Shown: positions 1 through 5,395 of the stretch, in pieces
Layout: each line of letters begins with the position of its first letter
Position numbering within the stretch: the stretch's first letter is position 1
Assembly: GCA_007136565.1 (NCBI GenBank)
Contig: SLGS01000097.1
Coordinates: 1-6,564 of the forward strand
Direction: 5' to 3'
DNA length: 6,564 bases
Source: Clostridia bacterium
GTDB lineage: Bacteria > Bacillota > Sulfobacillia > SLMV01
Program-made: the position numbers and the translations under genes
Notes under the pieces: generated by a model
What the model saw: the letters and a program-made list of their open reading frames with translations, nothing else
What the model was told of the DNA's origin: nothing
The model's database searches: none

Positions 1-458
1 ATCGGTTCCTGCTGCGGATACACCTGGGATACCCCTCGGAGGAGGATGAGATCTCCTTGCTCCACCGCCATCCCACGGGCGCGAACCCCGAAACCGACGT
101 GGAACCCGTCGCCGACGCGGAAAGTATCGCTTCCCTGCAGGCGGCGGCCCGCGAGGTATTCCTCTCCGACGAGCTCCGCCAATACGCCGTTCACCTGGTG
201 CGCGCGACGAGGGAACGCGAGGAGCTGCAGCTGGGGGGCAGCCCGAGGAGCGCCATCATGCTCGCCAGCGCCGCGCGTTCCCTGGCCTTCATCCGGGGGA
301 GGGACCACGTTATCCCCGATGACATCCTAGAGATCCTCGTGCCCGTGATGGCCCACAGGCTGGTGGCGAGCCGGGACATGGCCCTACGGGGACGCGAGAT
401 AAACTCCATTCTCGACGAAATCGCCGGGGAAATCCCGGTGCCGGCCGATTCGTCATGA
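1..458 (+). CDS. MoxR-family AAA+ ATPase, C-terminal fragment
   Basis: This is the 3' end of a gene that begins before the window; the reading frame is open from base 3, and bases 1-2 fit the end of an Asp codon. The fragment opens with RFLLRIHLGYPSEEDE, the conserved segment that follows sensor 1 in MoxR ATPases (DRF..RI.LGYP). The rest is the helical lid: GGSPRSAIML matches the sensor-2 region (G.SPR), and GRDHVIPDDI matches the GRdyV.PdDv signature. Walker A and B lie upstream and cannot be seen. MoxR proteins are cytoplasmic ATPases proposed to act as chaperones for the maturation of partner proteins, usually encoded beside DUF58 proteins. The stop codon overlaps the next start (ATGA, 455-458), implying translational coupling. 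Family assignment is confident; the client is unknown. Confidence 0.93.
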   Translation, partial: RFLLRIHLGYPSEEDEISLLHRHPTGANPETDVEPVADAESIASLQAAAREVFLSDELRQYAVHLVRATREREELQLGGSPRSAIMLASAARSLAFIRGRDHVIPDDILEILVPVMAHRLVASRDMALRGREINSILDEIAGEIPVPADSS

Positions 459-1675
459 GCCGGGATCGCCTCCTGGCGGCCATTCTCGCCGCCATATTGA
501 TAGTCGGTGCGGCTGCTTCCGTTCCGGCCCTGGTATTCCTGTCCCTGAGCGTCGGCACCGCCGCCATCCTGGGGCGAATCTGGGCGAGCCTGGGGGCGCA
601 AAACCTCGTGCACGCCCACAGCACGCCGGGGAGCCGATGCCTGGTCGGCGAGGTAGCCAACGTGCAAATCCGGGTAGATAATCCGACTCCTTTACCACTA
701 CCGTGGGTGGAAATAAGTGATCCACTTCCCGACCCCGGCTTCCAGCTCACCGCGGGTCCTTTCGGGGCGGAATGGGTTGGTCTCTCGGTGAGGACAGGCC
801 TCGGTTGGTTCGAGCGCCTGAGAAGAACCTACCAATTCACCGCCCGCCGCAGGGGATACTACCAGATCGGCCCCGCCTCGGTGCGCGTATGGGATCCGCT
901 GGGCCTATCCTTCGTGGATCGGGGCTTCGACGACAGGCTCGACATCACCGTACTCCCTATCATGGTGCCGCTGGACGAACTGGGGATCGCCGCGGAGCAC
1001 CCCTTCGGGGATCCCCAAAGGGATCGGTGGCTCTTCAAAGACCCCCTCTCGGTGGCGGGAGCACGACCGTACCAGTCCGGGGATCCCATGACCTCCATAC
1101 ACTGGCCAGCTACGGCGGCGGCGGGCACGATGATGACCAGGGTGCACGAGGGAACCAGGATTCCAGAACTCTCCCTGTTCCTAAATGTAACCACCATGCC
1201 AGTATCCTGGTACGGGCTGGTGCCCGAACTCCTGGAACTATCCATAACCACCACCGCGTCCGTGGCCGATCACGCCCTCCATCGGGGGTTCGCCGTGGGT
1301 CTCTACTCCAACGGGAGTCTGGTAAAGAGAACCCCCGAGGACTCCGCTAGGCCCATTCGCATAGAACCGTCGGCTTCTCCCGGGCACCTGACGGACATCC
1401 TGGAGGCTTTGGCCAAGACTTCGGACCACGGCCGCGAACCCATCGAGAACACCATCACTCGATACATAGACCCGGACGATTACGGGGTACACACCGTGCT
1501 CGTGACCCCGCTAATCACCCCGGGCCTGGGGGATGTCCTGGGCGATCTGGTGCACCGAAACGTCCCCCTCACCGTCTTGTATACCGGTGATCCGCCGACG
1601 CCCCCGGTACCCGAGGGAACGGACATCTATAGCCTGGGCGGGCGAAGGAGGTGGGAGACCCTTGCAAACCGCTGA
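455..1675 (+). CDS. DUF58 domain-containing membrane protein
   Basis: The protein has 406 residues. Two hydrophobic segments lie at about residues 6-24 and 26-43, followed by a beta-rich region (about 60-165). The DUF58 core is at about 198-232, with the typical pattern RPYQSGDPMTSIHWPATA followed by TRVHEG. The C-terminal part (about 238-395) looks von Willebrand A-like. The position where a MIDAS DxSxS would sit reads LFLNVTT, so the metal-binding Asp is replaced by Asn244; from memory, similar LNV-type sequences occur in a Gram-positive/Chloroflexi DUF58 branch, so this may be a subfamily trait. The ATG overlaps the MoxR stop and has no convincing Shine-Dalgarno, so it is probably translated by coupling. 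DUF58 proteins are almost always found with MoxR ATPases and are presumed partners or clients. The molecular function is not established. Confidence 0.93.
   Translation: MSRDRLLAAILAAILIVGAAASVPALVFLSLSVGTAAILGRIWASLGAQNLVHAHSTPGSRCLVGEVANVQIRVDNPTPLPLPWVEISDPLPDPGFQLTAGPFGAEWVGLSVRTGLGWFERLRRTYQFTARRRGYYQIGPASVRVWDPLGLSFVDRGFDDRLDITVLPIMVPLDELGIAAEHPFGDPQRDRWLFKDPLSVAGARPYQSGDPMTSIHWPATAAAGTMMTRVHEGTRIPELSLFLNVTTMPVSWYGLVPELLELSITTTASVADHALHRGFAVGLYSNGSLVKRTPEDSARPIRIEPSASPGHLTDILEALAKTSDHGREPIENTITRYIDPDDYGVHTVLVTPLITPGLGDVLGDLVHRNVPLTVLYTGDPPTPPVPEGTDIYSLGGRRRWETLANR
1645..1653 (+). promoter_or_regulatory. Strong Shine-Dalgarno deciding a TTG start
   Basis: AAGGAGGTG lies inside the last codons of the DUF58 gene, 8 nt before TTG 1662. 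It is nearly a full complement of the 16S rRNA 3' end. It picks TTG 1662 over the upstream in-frame ATG at 1533, which would add 43 residues overlapping the DUF58 gene and unlike any membrane protein. Confidence 0.85.
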
Positions 1676-3029
1676 GCATCCTCCTAACCCGCTGGTCCCG
1701 AGCCTCATTCGGGCGACGGTGGATGCCTGCTGGCTCCTACCCGTCGGCATCATCGTGGCCGACGCATTCGCCGGCCATCCCGGCGGCTACGTGGGGAGCC
1801 CGGCTGTCCTCGCGGTCCTTTTCGGGACGGCGATCGGGGCGAGTCTCGCCGGGGACAGAGGCCCCGCGAAAATAGTCGGTGCGGTGATGCTCGCCGTCGT
1901 TTGGTGGTTTACCAACCGAGGCCTGTTCATCGGCCCGCATGCCTTTTCTCACTCCGGGATATTATTCGGTGTCTCTTCGGCACTGTACCTCGGAGTATCG
2001 GCCTATCGCGGCCTGGCGGCGGGAACCGGCACCTCGGCCTTCCGTTTTCCCCGGGAACTGCTGCGAGGAACCCTCGCTACCTCCGCGGTATTGCTGTACC
2101 TGAGGATCGTCGAACTCCCCATCCCCATCTGGCCCGTGCTCGTCCTACCGACGGCCATCGTCGCCATAGGGGTAATGGAAAGGAGTTCTCTTTCCGATCC
2201 GACGGGACAGGGAGCGGGACTCAGGATCGGGGGTCGGTGGGTCGTTACGATAGTGGTGGCCTTCTTGGCGCTGTTCGTAGCACTGCTCCTGACCGCCGCC
2301 ACCTCCGGCGCCTTTTGGGAGGGAGTCGCATCCATACTGGGTGCAATCTTTAGAACCATTGGCACGGGCATCGCCTACCTGGCATATCCCTTCATCTACG
2401 TAATTTTTTGGCTGTTCCAGCTGGTCCGGAACCTACTTTGGGATATAGATCCCCCGGAGGAATCCACGACCCCTTCCGCTCCGGAACTGCCCGAGGAAAT
2501 CGCCGAGGCCGCCACGGGCGCGGGTCCTTGGGCGACCCTGGCTTTCCAGGTACTACTGGCCGTGGGCGCGGCTTTGTTGATCTATTGGTTATTCCGAAGC
2601 GTCAAAAGGCTCGGGGAACGACCCGATCCCGGGCGGTGGGAAGAGGTCAGGGAGTCCCTTTGGGAACCGGGGATGATGGCGAGACTCTTCGACGGTCTCT
2701 TCTCGGGGCCCGATGTCGAAGAACCCGTATATCGCACGGAAACGGAACGGCGAATCAGGACGCTATACCGGCGCATACACCCGGCGGTCATACCGCTCAA
2801 GCAGGGCGCATCGGAAACCACCAGGGAGTTCCTAGGGCGCCTGGCAATCGCGGCCCCCGGCCTGGCGGAGGAACTGTCTAGGTTGGCGAAATACTACGAG
2901 CGCGCGAGGTATGGGCGCCCCGTGGAGGATGAAGCCCTAGTCGGCGAGGCGCGAGAAACCGTCGACGAGGTTACGCGGGGCTGGGAAGCCGACTCGATGA
3001 ACGCGGAAGTCGAATCCGACCGAGGATGA
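1662..3029 (+). CDS. Polytopic membrane protein with C-terminal DUF4129 domain
   Basis: The protein has 455 residues from TTG 1662, chosen for the AAGGAGGTG site 8 nt upstream; it overlaps the DUF58 gene by 14 nt. The N-terminal two thirds is very hydrophobic, with roughly eight or nine candidate membrane segments (about 22-38, 45-63, 69-85, 98-116, 136-150, 154-172, 192-213, 225-256). An acidic, proline-rich loop follows (about 261-285), then a last membrane segment (about 290-311). The soluble C-terminus at about 358-420 matches DUF4129: RIRTLYRR, then ETTREFLGRL and the closing YYERARYGR. DUF4129 commonly sits at the end of TgpA-like proteins with a transglutaminase-like core. Here the space before the last membrane segment is only a short loop, with no Cys-His-Asp triad region. 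The protein is presumably the membrane component of the MoxR-DUF58 system; its role is unknown. Confidence 0.88.
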   Translation: MQTAEHPPNPLVPSLIRATVDACWLLPVGIIVADAFAGHPGGYVGSPAVLAVLFGTAIGASLAGDRGPAKIVGAVMLAVVWWFTNRGLFIGPHAFSHSGILFGVSSALYLGVSAYRGLAAGTGTSAFRFPRELLRGTLATSAVLLYLRIVELPIPIWPVLVLPTAIVAIGVMERSSLSDPTGQGAGLRIGGRWVVTIVVAFLALFVALLLTAATSGAFWEGVASILGAIFRTIGTGIAYLAYPFIYVIFWLFQLVRNLLWDIDPPEESTTPSAPELPEEIAEAATGAGPWATLAFQVLLAVGAALLIYWLFRSVKRLGERPDPGRWEEVRESLWEPGMMARLFDGLFSGPDVEEPVYRTETERRIRTLYRRIHPAVIPLKQGASETTREFLGRLAIAAPGLAEELSRLAKYYERARYGRPVEDEALVGEARETVDEVTRGWEADSMNAEVESDRG

Positions 3030-3095
3030 TGCGGCGAGCGGCGCAGTTCCCTTGGTTCCCCGGGGAAGAGTGCCGCCCACCTCGCGAAGGCCATT
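3030..3095. other. Convergent intergenic spacer, no clear terminator
   Basis: This 66-nt gap separates two converging genes. It contains the 12-bp palindrome TTCCCCGGGGAA (3056-3067), which has no loop, and no U-rich tract on either strand. I see no convincing intrinsic terminator, so termination here may be Rho-dependent or read-through may produce overlapping transcripts. Confidence 0.5.
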
Positions 3096-4385
3096 TCACT
3101 CCCGGGACTCGGTGAGTTCCTCCAGGAGATCGACGGCCGACTCCAGGACCTCCTCGGGAATATTCAGGGGTGGGGTAAGGCGAAGCACCTGGCCGCTTTG
3201 CCCGGCGGCCACGAAGAGGAATCCTCGTTCCAGCGCCGATTCCAATAGCGAGGATACCAGGTCACCGTCGGGATCCCCCGAGACCGGATCCACGTACTCG
3301 ATTCCCACCATCAGTCCCAGACCTCGAACGTCCCCCACCCTCGAGAAACGTCGTGGCCAACCGTCGAGTCGGTCGAGCAGGGCTGCGCCGAGCCGCCGGG
3401 CCCTCCCGGCCAAATCCTCCCCGGCGAGCACCCTAAGGGTTGCGATGGCCGCCGCCGCGGAAACCGAGTTACCGCCGAAGGTCGTACCGTGGCTGCCCAC
3501 GGGCCAATCCCCCAGGACCCCGGACGATCCGGCCAGGACGCTTATGGGGAACCCCGATGCCAGGGCCTTGGCGAGGCACATGAGGTCGGGATAGACACCG
3601 AAGGTCTCGGCGGCGAAGTTGCGACCGGTGCGCCCGAACCCGGTTTGGATCTCGTCGAAGATGAGCAATATACCGTGCTCGTCGCAGACCTTCCTGAGCC
3701 CGGCGAGAAATCCCCTGGGGGCGGGGATGAACCCCCCTTCGCCCTGCACCGGTTCGACGATGACCCCGGCCACTTCGTCGGGAGGCGCAACTCGATCCAT
3801 GTGCTCGCGAAGAGCGCTCAGGCACTCCAGGGAGCAATCCCCCTCAGCCTCGCCCCACGGACACCGGAAGCAGTTGGGGTAGGGCAGGAAGCTCACACCG
3901 GGGAGCAAGGGCCCGTAGCCCCTTCGATGACCGGCCTTCGAACCCGTCACCGAGGTAGCTCCCACGGTGCGACCGTGGAAGGAGCCGTAAAAAGATATGA
4001 AGCGGAACCTGCCCGTCGCCATCCTGGCCACCTTGAGGGCGGCATCCACGGCTTCGGCGCCGCTGTTTCCAAACCAAACCATGTCCAAGTCTCCCGGGAG
4101 AAGATCCACCAGGGTTTCCGCGAGGAGTAGTTGAGCCTCGCTGGCCATGACTCCCGCCGGGGCGTGTACCACGGCCTCCATCTGCCGTCGCGCGGCCTCT
4201 ATGACGTCGGGGTGGTTGTGACCTACGTTGGTCACGGCGAACCCGGACATCATGTCCACGACTTCGCGCCCATCGCTTCCTAGCAGGTGTCCCCTAGCCC
4301 AATCCACGGGTATGTTCGGCCAGTCCTCGCTCACCACCGGCGGAACCGATGCCGCGAGCCTTTTGCGCACTGTCTCCCGATCCAC
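3096..4385 (-). CDS. Class III PLP-dependent aminotransferase (4-aminobutyrate aminotransferase-like)
   Basis: The protein has 429 residues from GTG 4385. It would transfer an amino group, probably from an omega-amino acid such as 4-aminobutyrate or ornithine, to a 2-oxo acid in the cytoplasm. Visible fold-type I signatures are GNSGAEAVDAALK (about 106-118, phosphate loop), SFHGRT (135-140), EPVQGEGG (211-218), FDEIQTGFGRTG (243-254, Asp244 to the pyridine nitrogen), Lys273 in CLAKALASG (Schiff-base lysine) and HGTTFGGN (299-306). Four cysteines at 172, 175, 184 and 188 form a CxxC-x8-CxxxC insert, similar to one I recall in archaeal-type GabT-like enzymes. GTG 4385 is preferred because GGGAGGAG lies 9 nt upstream and the N-terminal length then fits the family. 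GTG 4445 would add 20 residues, overlap the preceding gene and has no good ribosome site. Exact substrate cannot be told; an amino-acid racemase of the same fold is possible. Confidence 0.93.
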   Translation of the reverse strand: MDRETVRKRLAASVPPVVSEDWPNIPVDWARGHLLGSDGREVVDMMSGFAVTNVGHNHPDVIEAARRQMEAVVHAPAGVMASEAQLLLAETLVDLLPGDLDMVWFGNSGAEAVDAALKVARMATGRFRFISFYGSFHGRTVGATSVTGSKAGHRRGYGPLLPGVSFLPYPNCFRCPWGEAEGDCSLECLSALREHMDRVAPPDEVAGVIVEPVQGEGGFIPAPRGFLAGLRKVCDEHGILLIFDEIQTGFGRTGRNFAAETFGVYPDLMCLAKALASGFPISVLAGSSGVLGDWPVGSHGTTFGGNSVSAAAAIATLRVLAGEDLAGRARRLGAALLDRLDGWPRRFSRVGDVRGLGLMVGIEYVDPVSGDPDGDLVSSLLESALERGFLFVAAGQSGQVLRLTPPLNIPEEVLESAVDLLEELTESRE

Positions 4386-4394
4386 TATTAACAT

Positions 4395-4402
4395 CTCCTC
4401 CC
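4395..4402 (-). promoter_or_regulatory. Shine-Dalgarno of the aminotransferase gene
   Basis: Read on the minus strand this is GGGAGGAG, 9 nt before GTG 4385. A small inverted repeat, CCCGGA-CCA-TCCGGG (4416-4402), directly abuts it and shares its first base. This is the main argument for the shorter aminotransferase reading frame. Confidence 0.65.
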
Positions 4403-4434
4403 CCGGATGGTCCGGGCACCGGATCCGAAGGGGC

Positions 4435-4665
4435 CTATTCGCCACCGTCTTCGTATCCGCAATTCCAACACTTCACGGCACCGGGCCACGACTTCGCCCC
4501 GCACTCGGGACATCGTCCCCGGGTACCCGCTCCCAGCTTGACCCTGGGTGCGGAAAAACCGCCGGTGGCTCCCGCGCCCCTCCGGTCCGCCGGGGCACGG
4601 CTGGAGAGGACGAACACGATCACCCCCAGGGCTATTAGTACCGCCGCCACGTATAGCCAGGTCAT
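4435..4665 (-). CDS. Small membrane-anchored zinc-ribbon protein
   Basis: The protein has 76 residues. One hydrophobic segment at about residues 3-21 is followed by a basic stretch (SSRAPADRR), then a Gly/Ala-rich linker. The C-terminal zinc ribbon has cysteines 52, 55, 66 and 69 (CPECG, ten residues, CWNCG), enough for one tetrahedral zinc site. The positive-inside rule suggests the ribbon is cytoplasmic. The start is ATG 4665, which overlaps the stop of the stress-protein gene (ATGA, 4665-4662), so translation is probably coupled; a GGAG lies about 5 nt upstream inside that gene. An in-frame start at 4728 would add 21 Arg/Gly-rich residues overlapping the upstream gene and is unlikely. Function is unknown. 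Tiny zinc ribbons of this form often mediate protein contact or nucleic-acid binding. Confidence 0.82.
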   Translation of the reverse strand: MTWLYVAAVLIALGVIVFVLSSRAPADRRGAGATGGFSAPRVKLGAGTRGRCPECGAKSWPGAVKCWNCGYEDGGE

Positions 4666-5138
4666 TCGGCTCCAGCTGCCTCTTCCTCGGCCCAGAAGGC
4701 GTCGCCGCGGATGATCAGTACCGAGCAAGGTGCGTTCCTCGCGACGCGCTCGCCCACGCTGCCCAAAAAGACCGACGCTAGTCCAGTGATGCCGCGGCTA
4801 CCCATGAGCACCATGTCGACTTCGCGCTTTCGCGCGGCCTTGACTATCTGGGAACCGGGATCCCCGTGGGCCAGGATACCCTCGACGTTGACTCCCTCAT
4901 CCTCCATCTTCTTCATAGCCTCCTCGAGGAGTTGATTGCCGTGATCCTCGAGGAAACTCATCACGTTCACCCGCCATACGTCCACGCCTTCATAGATTGC
5001 CGTAGTGGGCACGACGTGGATCATTATCACCTCGGGAATGTCGTACTTCTCCACCATGCTGGCCGCGAATTCGGCGGCCTCGAGGGAGTGCTCCGACCCG
5101 TCGACGGCGACGAGTATTCGTTTCAGATCAGTTTTCAT
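4662..5138 (-). CDS. Universal stress protein (UspA family), ATP-binding type
   Basis: The protein has 158 residues, the usual size of a single-domain universal stress protein. The N-terminus KRILVAVDGSEHS (7-19) carries the nucleotide-contacting Asp13. The C-terminal motif is GSRG-x9-GS (Gly113, Gly116, Gly126, Ser127), the G2xG9xG(S/T) signature of the ATP-binding subclass; the family strand APCSVLIIR follows. Such proteins are cytoplasmic dimers that bind ATP and support survival under stress or growth arrest. The start is ATG 5138 because AGGAGGAG lies just upstream (5152-5145). An in-frame ATG at 5192 would add 18 residues unlike the family. It is the first gene of the minus-strand operon, overlapping the zinc-ribbon gene by 4 nt. 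Confidence 0.95.
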   Translation of the reverse strand: MKTDLKRILVAVDGSEHSLEAAEFAASMVEKYDIPEVIMIHVVPTTAIYEGVDVWRVNVMSFLEDHGNQLLEEAMKKMEDEGVNVEGILAHGDPGSQIVKAARKREVDMVLMGSRGITGLASVFLGSVGERVARNAPCSVLIIRGDAFWAEEEAAGAE

Positions 5139-5144
5139 GTCTCT

Positions 5145-5152
5145 CTCCTCCT
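5145..5152 (-). promoter_or_regulatory. Shine-Dalgarno of the universal stress protein gene
   Basis: On the minus strand this reads AGGAGGAG, 6 nt before ATG 5138 (8 nt counted from the AGGAGG core). It decides the start against ATG 5192. Confidence 0.8.
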
Positions 5153-5291
5153 GAATGGGCGCGGATGTCGCCCGGTTGCACATTTTCTTCACCTGTCAAA
5201 GCCTATTTAAACGCCACCCCCGGCAGTTCCTCCAGCGGTCCATTCGAGCGTGTAACTAACCTGTAAGGTGCTTTTGCGCCGATATCCAGTC

Positions 5292-5297
5292 TATAAT
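5292..5297 (+). promoter_or_regulatory. Candidate -10 element (TATAAT) of the wall-hydrolase gene
   Basis: This is an exact TATAAT, an uncommon string in such G+C-rich sequence. The hexamer 17 nt upstream is TGCTTT, a poor -35, and no TGn extension is present, so the promoter may need an activator. It would place the transcript start near 5303-5306 and give a leader of about 90 nt before GTG 5396. Confidence 0.5.
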
Positions 5298-5305
5298 GTC
5301 CCAAA

Positions 5306-5328
5306 CGCCCCCGGAAAACCGCGGGGCG
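5306..5328 (+). other. Leader hairpin of the wall-hydrolase transcript
   Basis: CGCCCCCGG, loop AAAA, then CCG-C-GGGGCG: nine base pairs closed by a tetraloop with one bulged C at 5322. It starts within a few bases of the predicted transcript start and has no U tract, so it is not a terminator by itself. A 5'-end hairpin could protect the mRNA from decay; that role is inference. Confidence 0.5.
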
Positions 5329-5333
5329 CGATC

Positions 5334-5353
5334 TGCAATGTAGTGCAACGTAG
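5334..5353 (+). repeat. Tandem 10-bp direct repeat in the leader
   Basis: TGCAATGTAG (5334-5343) is followed immediately by TGCAACGTAG (5344-5353), differing at one base. The core GCAACGT recurs at 5391-5397, over the proposed start codon. The 10-bp period is one helical turn, so a DNA-binding protein could occupy both copies on the same face; chance or a replication slip is also possible. Confidence 0.5.
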
Positions 5354-5395
5354 AAGATGAGAGTCATACTCGGACAAATAGAAAGGGTGAGCAAC

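Larger units (their letters stand above)
5139..5395. promoter_or_regulatory. Divergent intergenic regulatory region
   Basis: This 257-nt region lies between two divergently transcribed genes and should carry promoters for both. Rightward, a perfect TATAAT and leader elements are visible and listed separately. Leftward, there is an exact TTGACA on the minus strand (5199-5194), but the hexamer 17 nt further on is ACCGGG, so no complete sigma-A promoter can be named for the stress-protein operon. Around 5251-5270, the pentamer TGTAA occurs twice 11 bp apart and ACCT-GTA-AGGT forms a short dyad; these may be operator material but are weak. I see no protein-coding gene here. Confidence 0.6.

Noticed and set aside
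498..510. 13-nt match ATAGTCGGTGCGG shared with 1871-1883
   Set aside because: Both copies encode Ile-Val-Gly-Ala in membrane segments; similar codon use explains it better than a repeat element.
191..667. Minus-strand frame across the MoxR/DUF58 junction
   Set aside because: It is antisense to two recognised genes joined by an ATGA overlap and has no recognisable domains.
1172..1196. Loss of the von Willebrand A metal-site Asp in the DUF58 protein as a sign of decay
   Set aside because: The rest of the gene is intact, and an LNV-type sequence at this position appears to be usual in the same DUF58 branch.
772..1350. 192-codon alternative frame inside the DUF58 gene
   Set aside because: It overlaps a well-supported gene, is rich in Arg/Gly/Pro and has no ribosome site; it is a frame shadow.
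3056..3067. Palindrome TTCCCCGGGGAA between convergent genes as a bidirectional terminator
   Set aside because: The arms have no loop and there is no U-rich run on either side; a short palindrome in G+C-rich DNA is expected by chance.
3489..4130. Long open frame on the plus strand opposite the aminotransferase (213 codons)
   Set aside because: It lies fully antisense to a gene with intact PLP-enzyme motifs, has a low-complexity, Gly/Glu-rich composition and matches no family I know. Long antisense frames are common in G+C-rich DNA.
5194..5199. Exact TTGACA on the minus strand as the promoter of the stress-protein operon
   Set aside because: No -10-like hexamer occurs 15-19 nt downstream (ACCGGG at 17 nt), so a sigma-A promoter cannot be supported.
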